From Aquificaceae bacterium (lineage in GTDB: Bacteria; Aquificota; Aquificia; Aquificales; Aquificaceae), in contig JALWVU010000052.1 of assembly GCA_027079305.1 (NCBI GenBank), forward strand, positions 1 through 64,000: a DNA stretch of 64,000 bases, written 5' to 3'. The notes below the pieces were generated by a model, which worked only from the letters and a program-made list of their open reading frames with translations, did no database searches and was not told the DNA's origin. The translations under genes and the position numbers were made by a program. This document shows, piece after piece, positions 18,131 through 26,114 of the stretch (within the stretch, counting starts at the first letter, position 1; each line of letters opens with the position of its first letter).

Positions 18131-18988
18131 TTATCTCGAAGACAGATAGGACATCAGATCCTCGTAGTCCTGAAGGATTATCCCGTCCGCACCGCTCCCA
18201 TCTACTATCCTAAGAGCATCCCTCAGAAGCTCCTTGCTCTCCCAGTAGAAGGACTCCCCTCCTACGGGGTTCCTCTCCACGGAGAAGGCTATCCTGAGAC
18301 CTTTACCCTGCCCGCTGGTGATGCTCCTGTAGTAGGTCACGTTTTCCTCTATCCTCTGAAGGTCCGTTATGTAGAGCATGACCACGAGCGTGTCCGCGAA
18401 GGGTAGGACCTCCGTGTCAAAGCTGTAGTATCTGTAAACGTAGGATATAACGGGGTTCAGATAACTCACCCTGTTTCTTACCTCGGTCAGCGTCTCTATG
18501 TAGAGGGTCCATATGTCGGGATCTATGAAGTTCTGCTGGCCATCTATGGCGTGGGGCTCTATGTCCAGGTTTATAGGAATCTCCCTCCCGTAGGCATTCG
18601 AGAAGTCCCTATAGAGATCGAGAATGTATATAAGATCCTGCCTCCTGTCCGGGAATATCCAGTCGTTCCTGCTTAAAACCAGCTCGAACTTTATCCCCGC
18701 GGAGCTGAGTTTGTCGATGAAGCTCACGAGCTCAGCCCTGCCGTCCCGGCTGAGGTAGTAGTCGATGGCGTTGGAGGAGAAGAGGAGGCAGTTTATCCCG
18801 TTTTGCTTGAGGTATAGTGTAAGCCCTTCCGCCCTTCCAACGTAGTTCTCCCCGTCCCAGAGGAATACACAGAGTTCTACCTTTACGCCTGCTTCCCTTA
18901 TAGGATGGATTCCACTTCTCTCCTCATCTTCTCCGCCACAAGCAAGAAGAAGCATAAGGATAACAGCTACTACTCCTATCCCCCTCAT
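18131..18988 (-). CDS. Lipoprotein with probable TIM-barrel, glycoside-hydrolase-like fold
   Basis: 285 residues. The signal peptide ends in LLLAC, a lipobox, followed by an acidic linker (GGEDEE). The body alternates hydrophobic strands and helices and carries LVLSRNDW, INLDIEPHA and TLVVMLYI segments, a pattern seen in carbohydrate-active TIM barrels where acidic residues end strands. The DIEPH motif is a plausible active-site strand. No exact family is recognised. It would be anchored in a membrane and face the periplasm. It lies 11 bases upstream of trpD on the same strand. Confidence 0.65.
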   Translation of the reverse strand: MRGIGVVAVILMLLLACGGEDEERSGIHPIREAGVKVELCVFLWDGENYVGRAEGLTLYLKQNGINCLLFSSNAIDYYLSRDGRAELVSFIDKLSSAGIKFELVLSRNDWIFPDRRQDLIYILDLYRDFSNAYGREIPINLDIEPHAIDGQQNFIDPDIWTLYIETLTEVRNRVSYLNPVISYVYRYYSFDTEVLPFADTLVVMLYITDLQRIEENVTYYRSITSGQGKGLRIAFSVERNPVGGESFYWESKELLRDALRIVDGSGADGIILQDYEDLMSYLSSR

Positions 18989-19014
18989 CCCCTAACCTAA
19001 ATTTATATCGGGTT

Positions 19015-19647
19015 ATGAGGAAAAGATATTTCGTCTTAGATAGGAGGCTCGAAAGGTTCAGGGAGGTCTTAAGGAAGAGACAGAAGGATCTTGTGGTCTT
19101 CGTGGAGAACGTCAAGAACGAGCACAACTTTTCCGCTATACTCAGAACCTGCGACGCGGTAGGGGTCCACAGGGTCCTTTACTACTACGAGGGGAAGGGG
19201 GACGTGAGTATTAACGAGGGAATATCCCTCGGCGCACAGAGGTGGCTCTTCTTAGAGAGGGTTTACGATGTATCTCAAAAGCTCGAAGAGCTGAAGAGTG
19301 AAGGCTTCCAGCTTGTGGTTACCTGGATAGGGGAGGGGAGTGTGGACTTCAGGAAGGTGGACTACACGAGGCCTACGGTCGTGGTGGTGGGGAACGAGCT
19401 TAAGGGAGTCTCGGAGGAGGTTGCCCGGCTTGCGGACATCAGGATAATTATCCCCATGATGGGAATGGTCAGGAGCCTGAACGTCTCGGTGGCCACAGCG
19501 GTGGTCCTCTACGAGGCCCAGAGGCAGAGGCAGGAGAAGGGAATGTATGACAGGCCGAGTCTGAGCGAGGAGGAGATGGAAGAGATTATAGAGAAGTGGG
19601 CCTTCGAGGAGATAATAAAGAGGAGAAAGCCGGAGGTGAGAGGCTGA
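19015..19647 (+). CDS. trmH: tRNA (guanosine(18)-2'-O)-methyltransferase TrmH
   Basis: 210 residues of the SPOUT class. The three motifs are present: ENVKNEHNFSAILRTCDAVGV near residue 30, VVVGNELKGVSEE near 125 and IPMMGMVRSLNVSVATAVVLYE near 145. It methylates G18 in the D-loop of tRNAs, which stabilises tRNA at high temperature. It is the first gene of a trmH-coaBC-DUF763 run and diverges from the lipoprotein gene with 26 bases between starts. Confidence 0.95.
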   Translation: MRKRYFVLDRRLERFREVLRKRQKDLVVFVENVKNEHNFSAILRTCDAVGVHRVLYYYEGKGDVSINEGISLGAQRWLFLERVYDVSQKLEELKSEGFQLVVTWIGEGSVDFRKVDYTRPTVVVVGNELKGVSEEVARLADIRIIIPMMGMVRSLNVSVATAVVLYEAQRQRQEKGMYDRPSLSEEEMEEIIEKWAFEEIIKRRKPEVRG

Positions 19648-20816
19648 AGCTGCTGGAAGGCAGAAGGATACTTCTTGGCATCACGGGAGGGATAGCGGTC
19701 TACAAGGCTGTCCTCCTCCTCAGGGAGCTCAGAAAGCTCGGTGCACAGGTGAGGGTTCTCATGACGCCCTTCTCCACCCAGTTCGTGGGGGGGCTGACCT
19801 TCGAGACCCTTTCCGGAAACAAGGTTTTCGTCGACTGGAGCAAGGACCCCCTGGCTCACATAAACCTCGCCAGATGGGCGGAGGTTTTCCTCATAGCCCC
19901 CTGCACCGTGAACACCCTCTCCAAGATAGCCCTCGGGATGGGGGACAACCTGCTCACCACCACAGTTTTGGCTTACAAAGGACCCCTGCTCCTTGCCCCC
20001 GCCGCCAACACGGTGATGTATAAGAACCCAGCGGTTCAGGAGAACCTGAAGAAGCTCAGGGAGAGGGGAACGGTAGTAATAGAGCCCGAGTTCGGTCTTC
20101 TCGCCTGCGAGGAGGAGGGAGAAGGGAAGCTGGCGGGCGAGGGGAGGATAGTGGACTGGATCCTGTGGTCCCTCCATCCCAAGCCCCTTGAGGGGAAGAA
20201 GGTCCTTATAACCTGCGGTGCCACGAGGGAATACATAGACCCTGTCAGGTTCATCTCCAACGACTCGAGCGGTGAGATGGGCTTCTCTCTTGCGAGGACC
20301 GCCAGGTGGCTGGGAGCTGAGGTCAAGGTGATAGCAGGCTTTACCACAGCGGAAGAGCCTCCCGAGGTAGAGGTAATAAGAGTTGTGAGCACGGAGGACA
20401 TGCTCAAAGAGACTTTAAAGGCCTTCGAGGAGGCGGACATAGTCGTGATGAACGCGGCGGTAGCGGACTTCAGGCCCAAGATCAGGTCAGACAGGAAGAT
20501 CAAAAAAGGTAAAGCCCTCACCCTCGAGCTGGAAAAAAATCCCGACATACTTGAGGAGCTTGGAAGGAGGAAGAGGGGGCAGTTTCTGGTCGGCTTTGCC
20601 CTCGAGAGCGAAAACCTTCTCCAGAACGCAAGGGAGAAGCTCAGAAGAAAGAACTTAGATCTTATAGTGGCCAACCCCGTCGACGTCATGGGAAGTTCCC
20701 ACCACAGGGGATACCTTGTGAGGGAAGACTCGGTGGAGGACTTCGAGTTCGAATCCAAGCTCGAGAGCGCTCTCCACATAATGAACAGGATCGCGGAGCT
20801 ACATTTAAAGAGATGA
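19644..20816 (+). CDS. coaBC: Bifunctional phosphopantothenoylcysteine decarboxylase/ligase CoaBC
   Basis: The N-terminal flavoprotein half shows GITGGIAVYK, the AHINLA segment with its catalytic His, APAANTVMY (usually PAMN) and the LLAC cysteine near residue 155. The C-terminal half shows ITCGATREYIDPVRFISN and FALESEN, the CTP-dependent ligase. Together they turn phosphopantothenate into phosphopantetheine for CoA. No ATG, GTG or TTG lies near the expected start. GGAGGT (19632-19637) sits 6 bases before a CTG at 19644 that overlaps the trmH stop as CTGA, so I prefer that start. The alternative is a GTG at 19596 deep in trmH. The end overlaps DUF763 as ATGA. Confidence 0.93.
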   Translation: MKLLEGRRILLGITGGIAVYKAVLLLRELRKLGAQVRVLMTPFSTQFVGGLTFETLSGNKVFVDWSKDPLAHINLARWAEVFLIAPCTVNTLSKIALGMGDNLLTTTVLAYKGPLLLAPAANTVMYKNPAVQENLKKLRERGTVVIEPEFGLLACEEEGEGKLAGEGRIVDWILWSLHPKPLEGKKVLITCGATREYIDPVRFISNDSSGEMGFSLARTARWLGAEVKVIAGFTTAEEPPEVEVIRVVSTEDMLKETLKAFEEADIVVMNAAVADFRPKIRSDRKIKKGKALTLELEKNPDILEELGRRKRGQFLVGFALESENLLQNAREKLRRKNLDLIVANPVDVMGSSHHRGYLVREDSVEDFEFESKLESALHIMNRIAELHLKR

Positions 20817-21883
20817 GGAAAGGGATAGCGAACCTCCCCCTCCACTACGGCAAGGCCCCGCCCTGGCTCTTCAGTAGAATGGTGGAGCTCTCCAGGAGCA
20901 TCTTGGAGCTTATAGTTATCGAACACGGAAAGGATACCCTCCTTAGAAGACTATCGGACCCTTTCTGGTTTCAGTCCCTGGGATGCGTTCTGGGCTTTGA
21001 CTGGCACTCGAGCGGACTGACCACCACCGTCTGCGGGGCCCTGAAGGAGGCCCTGAAGGATATAGGTGGGGATCTTGGCCTCTTCATGGCGGGAGGGAAA
21101 GGCAAGGTCGCCCTCAGGACCCCCGAGGAGCTGGATATCATAGGGGAGAGGTTCGGTCTTGACGTAGAACACCTCAAGGAGGTGAGCAGGTTAACCGCCA
21201 AAGTGGACAACGCCTTGCTTCAGGACGGCTACCAGCTCTATCACCACGTTTTGGTCTTCACCTCGGAGGGGGGCTGGGCTGTGATCCAGCAGGGAATGAA
21301 CGCAGAAGAGAGGCTCGCCAGGAGATACCACTGGCTCGGGGAGGGGCTAAGAAGCTTCGTGGAGGAGCCCCACTCGGGCATATCCGCCCAGAAGGTCCAC
21401 GAGAGAATAATCCTCGACCTAACCTCCAAAGGATCCAAGGAGACGAGGAAGGCCATAGGGGAGCTCCTCAAAGACAGGGAAGCTCTTCTCAGAGAGCTCG
21501 AAACCGTAAAGAGACTCGACCTTCCGAGGAGGCACTACATAACACCCGAGGACCTCAACTTAGAGAGCCTGAAGAAGACCGTAAAGAAGCTCGAGAGAGT
21601 GGAGGGCTTCGAGGACCTTATGAAGGCGAGGGGAGTCGGACCCAAAATGCTCAGGGCCTTGGCCCTCGTGAGTGAGCTCATCTACGGTGCCAAACCCTCC
21701 TTCGAGGACCCTGCCAGATACAGCTTCGCCCACGGGGGCAAAGACGGCCACCCCTACCCGGTTCAAAGGGAGATCTACGACGCCACGATAGAAACGCTCA
21801 AAAGGGCCATAGAGAAGGCGAAGGTGGGCCAGAGAGAGAAGGTAGGGGCCATAAAGCGCCTCTCAAGAATACTCAACGATTGA
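20813..21883 (+). CDS. DUF763 family protein with helix-hairpin-helix-like segment
   Basis: 356 residues. The start RKGIANLPLHYGKAPPWLF and the later GFDWHSSGLTTTVCGALKE segment are characteristic of DUF763, a family found in archaea and thermophilic bacteria with no established function. Residues around MKARGVGPKMLRALALVSE look like a helix-hairpin-helix DNA-binding motif, and YSFAHGGKDGHPYPVQRE near the C-terminus is strongly conserved in memory of the family. It is translated from an ATGA overlap with coaBC. A nucleic-acid role is an inference. Confidence 0.85.
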   Translation: MRKGIANLPLHYGKAPPWLFSRMVELSRSILELIVIEHGKDTLLRRLSDPFWFQSLGCVLGFDWHSSGLTTTVCGALKEALKDIGGDLGLFMAGGKGKVALRTPEELDIIGERFGLDVEHLKEVSRLTAKVDNALLQDGYQLYHHVLVFTSEGGWAVIQQGMNAEERLARRYHWLGEGLRSFVEEPHSGISAQKVHERIILDLTSKGSKETRKAIGELLKDREALLRELETVKRLDLPRRHYITPEDLNLESLKKTVKKLERVEGFEDLMKARGVGPKMLRALALVSELIYGAKPSFEDPARYSFAHGGKDGHPYPVQREIYDATIETLKRAIEKAKVGQREKVGAIKRLSRILND

Positions 21884-23161
21884 GCTGAGATCCTCAAAGA
21901 AGTTGGGATAGGATACCTTAACGCAGTCAGGATCGTCCAGCTCCGTCTCTCCTTCCGCCAGGAGGCCTGCGATCGCAAAGGCCATCGCTATCCTGTGGTC
22001 CCCGAAGGTCTCTATCCGAGCTCCCCTGAGCCTCTTCCTCCCCTCGATGATGAAGCCGTCTTCGAGCTCCTCCACCTCCACACCCATACCTCTCAGGTTC
22101 TTCACCACCGCCTTTATCCTGTCGCTCTCCTTAACCCTCAGCTCCCTCGCCCCCCTCACCTCGGACACCCCCTCCGCAAGGGCCATCACCACAGCAAGGA
22201 TCGGGATCTCGTCTATCATGGAGGGTATCTCCTCACCGCTCACCTTGATACCCTTTAGCCTTCTGCCAGCCCTCACCCTTATGTCCGCCACGGGCTCTCC
22301 CGATACCTCCCTCAGGTTCTCGTATTCTAAGTCCGCTCCCATCTCCCTCAGCTTCCTGTAAAAGCCGTCCCTCGTAGGGTTCACGAGGACCTCCCTCAGG
22401 ATCAGCTCCCCCTCGGGAGCGAGGACCGCAAGGGCGCAGAAGAAGGCCGCAGAAGAAGGATCCGCGGGACAGAGAACCTCCCTTCCCTCCAGCTCTTGGC
22501 CTCCCTCCAGCTTCACGATGTGTCCCCTTTCCTCGGATACGGTCACGAGCTTCGCCCCGAAGAAGCTCAGCATCCTCTCGGTGTGATCCCTCGAAAGGAC
22601 GGGCTCCACTACCTCCGTGAGCCCCTCCGCCCTCAGGCCGGCCATAAGCAGGGAGCTCTTCACCTGCGCGGAGGACCTCTTGTTGAAGTAAGAGATACCC
22701 CTAAGCCCGCCTCCCCTGACCGATACGGGGAGCCTGTTCCCCATCTCCCTTCCATCTATCCTCGCCCCCATCTCCCTTAAAGGCTCCACCACCCTGAGCA
22801 TGGGCCTATTTCTGAGGCTCCCGTCCCCCGTGATCACGCTGAAGAAGGGCTGGGTCGAGAGGACGCCCATGCATATCCTCGCGGTGGTTCCCGAATTTTG
22901 AGCGTTGAGAACGTCCGCGGGCTCCTCGAAGAGAAAGCTCCTCCCCTCTATGAGAAGGTCCTCTCCCCTCTCCTCTATCCTGGTTCCCAGGGCCCTGAAG
23001 AGGTCCAGCGTAGCCAAGGTGTCCGCGGATCTGAGCCACTTCCTTGCTACGGTTCTACCTCCGGCCACCGAGCCCAGTATGACCGCCCTGTGGGAGATGG
23101 ACTTGTCGGAGGGGACCCTTATCTCCCCCCTGACTTTATTAACTCTTCTATCTATCCTCAT
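21863..23161 (-). CDS. aroA: 3-phosphoshikimate 1-carboxyvinyltransferase (EPSP synthase)
   Basis: I start at ATG 23161, which overlaps the tyrA stop as ATGA; the longer open frame adds 53 residues that are antisense-like and unconserved. The protein shows PSDKSISHRAVILGS (PEP/shikimate phosphate binding), NSGTTARICMG, GDGSLRNRPM, KSSLLMAGL and RVKESDRIKAV, then FGDHRIAMAFAIAGL. It makes EPSP in the aromatic amino acid pathway. With tyrA upstream the operon favours tyrosine/phenylalanine supply and also feeds chorismate to mqnA. Confidence 0.96.
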   Translation of the reverse strand: MRIDRRVNKVRGEIRVPSDKSISHRAVILGSVAGGRTVARKWLRSADTLATLDLFRALGTRIEERGEDLLIEGRSFLFEEPADVLNAQNSGTTARICMGVLSTQPFFSVITGDGSLRNRPMLRVVEPLREMGARIDGREMGNRLPVSVRGGGLRGISYFNKRSSAQVKSSLLMAGLRAEGLTEVVEPVLSRDHTERMLSFFGAKLVTVSEERGHIVKLEGGQELEGREVLCPADPSSAAFFCALAVLAPEGELILREVLVNPTRDGFYRKLREMGADLEYENLREVSGEPVADIRVRAGRRLKGIKVSGEEIPSMIDEIPILAVVMALAEGVSEVRGARELRVKESDRIKAVVKNLRGMGVEVEELEDGFIIEGRKRLRGARIETFGDHRIAMAFAIAGLLAEGETELDDPDCVKVSYPNFFEDLSSIVEYS

Positions 23162-24006
23162 TCGAGGCTTATCCTCCTTGACCTTGCCTCCCTCAGATAC
23201 TCGGTGAGCTCCTCCTCCCTGCCCTCCTCTATGAGGGCTTTGAGCCTTTGGAGGGACCTCTGGTATACCTCCAACGCCTTCAGAAGGTTCTCCCTGTTTT
23301 CTAAGAATATGTCCCTCCACATGACGGGGTCGCTGGCCGCTATGCGCGTGAAGTCCTTAAAGCCCGCCCCTGGATACTGGAAGAGGTCCACCCCGTCGGA
23401 CATCTCTACGAGCGCGTCTATCAGGGCGAAGGCGACCGCGTGGGGGAGGTGGGAGACAGCTCCGAAGACCCAGTCGTGGAGGAGGGGATCCATGAACTCC
23501 ACCTTCCCCCCCGTGAGCTTCCAGAGCTTCACCACCTCCTCGAGGGCTTCCCTGTCCGTCCTTTCGGTAGGTGTGATGATAACCTTCCTGCCCTCGAAAA
23601 GATCTCCAAAGCTGTTCTCCACCCCCGACTTCTCCGTTCCCGCTATGGGATGGCCTCCCACGAACCTCGGGCCCAGTATATCTTCCAGTCTTAAGACGAG
23701 CCTACCCTTCACGCTCCCGAGGTCCGTCACGATAGTCTCATCCTTCAGGAATGGTTTTATCCCTTTTGCTATCCCCTCAAAGGTCCTTACGGGGGAGGCG
23801 AGGACTATTATGCTTGGAGAAAACCTCCCAACGTCCTCGAGTTTATCGGAACCATCCTCTATTACTCCGAGCTTTTTGGCTCTATCAATTACCTCCGGAC
23901 TCACGTCTATGCCGTAGATCTTTCCTTCAAAGCCTCCCCTCCTGAGGGCCAGGGCGAAGGATCCTCCCATAAAACCGACGCCTATTATCAGGAGGGAAAG
24001 GCTCAT
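23158..24006 (-). CDS. tyrA: Prephenate/arogenate dehydrogenase TyrA
   Basis: 282 residues. The Rossmann motif GVGFMGGSFALALRRGG is at the N-terminus, DLGSVKG near residue 95 and GGHPIAGTEKSG near 117 carry the conserved active-site His. An AVSHLPHAVAFAL helix carries the second His. It oxidatively decarboxylates prephenate or arogenate toward tyrosine, using NAD. It is stand-alone, without the chorismate mutase domain of enteric TyrA. Confidence 0.96.
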   Translation of the reverse strand: MSLSLLIIGVGFMGGSFALALRRGGFEGKIYGIDVSPEVIDRAKKLGVIEDGSDKLEDVGRFSPSIIVLASPVRTFEGIAKGIKPFLKDETIVTDLGSVKGRLVLRLEDILGPRFVGGHPIAGTEKSGVENSFGDLFEGRKVIITPTERTDREALEEVVKLWKLTGGKVEFMDPLLHDWVFGAVSHLPHAVAFALIDALVEMSDGVDLFQYPGAGFKDFTRIAASDPVMWRDIFLENRENLLKALEVYQRSLQRLKALIEEGREEELTEYLREARSRRISLE

Positions 24007-24017
24007 GGGAGGAAATA

Positions 24018-24722
24018 TTAAAACATATCGAGGAGCTTGAACTCCTCCTCCACCTCTGGAGGTATCTCTACGTCTCTGACCTCGCTACCCTCTATCATGA
24101 CCGCCTTTCCGGGGCCGAGCTCGAACTCTTTGACAAATTCCCTGAATTCTTTCTCCGTCTCCTCCTTGAACCTTTCATACTCCTCCCTCTCCTTCTCTAT
24201 ACCTTCCTCTATCTCCCTCCTGAACTCCTCGAACTCTTCTTCTTCCCTCTTTCTGTATCTTATGAACTCGCCCACCATCTTTCGGACCGAGAGGTGCCCT
24301 TCCTTCAGGTATATACCTATCCTGTCCCCTTCCGCGGAGACGAGGAACTTGGTTCCTTTTATTCCTATTATCACCGAGCGAACCCGGACCTTTATACCTC
24401 TTCCTTCACTCCTCTTCCTTATCTGAAAGATGGCTCTGCCCTCCTGGAAGTTGAGCCTGTCTATTCCCTCTATGTATAGAACGCTGTTCTCCGTCAGGAC
24501 GAGCTTTCCCACCCCGAGTAGCTTCACAAAGGCCAAGGAGCTGTAGTCGGTCTTCAGTATGTCCTTCACGTAGAGTGGTGTGGGAAGCTGGATAACAGGC
24601 TCTCCCGAAAGAGAACCTTCCCTGTAGAGCTTGACTCTCCCCTGCTTCTTGACCACCTCTCCCGCCTGCTCCGCGGAGAGGGAGAACCCTACCAGAATGA
24701 GAAGGATCAGCAGGAGTCTCAT
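24018..24722 (-). CDS. Secreted FecR-like domain protein with acidic coiled coil
   Basis: Started at ATG 24722, giving MRLLLILLILVGFSLS as signal peptide; a GGAGG site precedes it and the ATG overlaps the ubiX stop as ATGA. The region from about residue 20 to 150 contains VKLYREGS, LKTDYSSLAFV, LVLTENSVLYI and VRSVIIGIKGTKFLV, the pattern of FecR beta-domains. A Glu/Arg-rich helix (about residues 155-205) and a short end domain follow. The protein is probably periplasmic. FecR domains outside iron signalling are common and of unclear role. Confidence 0.7.
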   Translation of the reverse strand: MRLLLILLILVGFSLSAEQAGEVVKKQGRVKLYREGSLSGEPVIQLPTPLYVKDILKTDYSSLAFVKLLGVGKLVLTENSVLYIEGIDRLNFQEGRAIFQIRKRSEGRGIKVRVRSVIIGIKGTKFLVSAEGDRIGIYLKEGHLSVRKMVGEFIRYRKREEEEFEEFRREIEEGIEKEREEYERFKEETEKEFREFVKEFELGPGKAVMIEGSEVRDVEIPPEVEEEFKLLDMF

Positions 24723-25294
24723 TTCCCTCCTCCTTTCCATCTATTGTAGAGCCCGTGCTCCAGACCCAGAAGGTCGAGCACCTTCCCCACTACGAAGTTT
24801 ACCAGATCCTCCAGAGTTCTGGGTCTGTGGTAGAACCCGGGGCTTGCAGGAACCACTATCGCCCCTGCCTCGGTAGCTTTAAGCATGTTCTCCAGGTGGA
24901 CCTTTGAGTAAGGCATCTCTCTTACCAGAAGCACCAGCTTTACCCTCTCCTTTAAGGCTACCTCGCATACCCTGTGGATCAAGTTAATATTCACACCGGT
25001 GGCAACGCTCGCAAGGGTGCTCATGGAGCAGGGAGCTACAAGGACAGCTTCATAATTTGTTAGGACCGAACCGCTCGCTATAGGAGCGGTGAGATCCCGT
25101 TCCCCGTAGAAGTCAGCCTTCGGAAACTCCTCCTTTACATCCTTCAACGTCCTGCCCATCTCCTCCTTCAGGACGGTAGCGCCCGCGCTGGAGACGACCA
25201 CATCCACCCTACCTATCCTCGACAGCTCTTCGAGCAGCCTTACGCCGTATACACTTCCGCTCGCACCGGTTATGCAGAGGACGAACCTCTTCAT
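24719..25294 (-). CDS. ubiX: UbiX-type flavin prenyltransferase
   Basis: 191 residues. GITGASGSVYGVRLL-like start (ITGASGSVYG), SGSVLTNYEAVLVAPCSMSTLAS near residue 75 and LVREMPYSKVHLENMLK near 120 are the UbiX/Pad1 motifs, with PASPGFYHRP near 148. It builds prenylated FMN, the cofactor of UbiD-type decarboxylases, which act in quinone synthesis. The partner UbiD is not in the window. The start overlaps the moaC gene end by 4 bases. Confidence 0.95.
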   Translation of the reverse strand: MKRFVLCITGASGSVYGVRLLEELSRIGRVDVVVSSAGATVLKEEMGRTLKDVKEEFPKADFYGERDLTAPIASGSVLTNYEAVLVAPCSMSTLASVATGVNINLIHRVCEVALKERVKLVLLVREMPYSKVHLENMLKATEAGAIVVPASPGFYHRPRTLEDLVNFVVGKVLDLLGLEHGLYNRWKGGGK

Positions 25295-26049
25295 AACAGA
25301 TTTCCCAATATCCCTCCAAAGCTCTCAAAGAAGAATCTGATCTTTTCCTCCCTTGCGGGGAAAAGGATCACAAGTGTCCCTTCCCTGTCCCTGCCTATTC
25401 GGATCTCCTCACCCACGAGAGCCGGATCTTTCCTGAAGTCGTAGAGGGCCACCACACACTCTAAAGATCTTACCTCCTCCTCAAGATCGTAAAGCTCTCC
25501 GATAACGATGAGAAGATCCGCATCCTTGGATACCTCCGCTCCCAGATCTCTAAGGTAGGAAAGGACGAGCTCCTTAAGCTTCCCTTCTGACGAGAGGACG
25601 TTAACCTTCACACCTTTCAGATCTTTCTTCCAGTCTGACTTGCCTCCCCTCTTGTCCGTCAGCTTTATCTCCTCTATGACCATACTGTCGTCAAAGCCCT
25701 TACACATATCGTAGACGTTCAGGAGGGCGGTGGATACTGCTGTGAGAGCCTCCATCTCGTATCCGGTCCTCGCTATCCCGCTTACGGTTGAGAAAACCTC
25801 CACGTTCTCCTCGTTGACTTTAACGCTCACCTCCACGAAGTCTATGGGTATTGGGTGGCAGAAGGGCAGGATCTCTCCCGTTCTTTTTGCCCCGAATATG
25901 CCCGTGAGCTTTGTAGCCTCTACCAGGTCTCCTTTTGGCAGTTTTTTACTTTTTATAAGCTCGACGGTCTCCCTCTTAAGTTTTATTCTTCCGTAGGCGC
26001 TTGCGCTTCTGTGGGTTTCGGGCTTGGAGCTTACGTCTATGGTTCTCAT
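25291..26049 (-). CDS. moaC: MoaC (cyclic pyranopterin monophosphate synthase) fused to a C-terminal MoaB/MogA-like remnant
   Basis: Residues 1-155 are a full MoaC: TIDVSSKPETHRSASA, KRTGEILPFCHPIPI, ALTAVSTALLNVYDMCKGFD (catalytic Asp) and GGKSDW. MoaC converts 3',8-cyclo-GTP to cyclic pyranopterin phosphate in molybdenum-cofactor synthesis. About 100 more residues follow (VKVNVLSSEGKLKELVLSY onward) with an alpha/beta layout like a shrunken MogA/MoaB domain, lacking the GGTG loop. ATG 26049 gives the usual MoaC N-terminus; a GTG at 26091 would add 14 residues. Neither has a Shine-Dalgarno site. The gene starts the operon moaC-ubiX-fecR-like-tyrA-aroA. Confidence 0.88.
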   Translation of the reverse strand: MRTIDVSSKPETHRSASAYGRIKLKRETVELIKSKKLPKGDLVEATKLTGIFGAKRTGEILPFCHPIPIDFVEVSVKVNEENVEVFSTVSGIARTGYEMEALTAVSTALLNVYDMCKGFDDSMVIEEIKLTDKRGGKSDWKKDLKGVKVNVLSSEGKLKELVLSYLRDLGAEVSKDADLLIVIGELYDLEEEVRSLECVVALYDFRKDPALVGEEIRIGRDREGTLVILFPAREEKIRFFFESFGGILGNLL

Positions 26050-26099
26050 GGCTTTAAATATAACTCTTTTCCTTTGCGGGATTTCCTCCACTGCGGAGA

Positions 26100-26105
26100 T
26101 ATAAT
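26100..26105 (+). promoter_or_regulatory. -10 hexamer close to the flhA start
   Basis: A perfect TATAAT ends 9 bases before the flhA GTG (26115), and there is no ribosome-binding site in the gap. If used as a -10 box, transcription would begin at or next to the start codon, giving a leaderless or nearly leaderless message. No good -35 box is seen at the right spacing. Confidence 0.4.
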
Positions 26106-26114
26106 CATCTTATA

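Noticed and set aside
22898-23917. 339-codon frame antisense to aroA and tyrA
   Set aside because: Both sense genes have full catalytic motifs; the antisense product is low-complexity.
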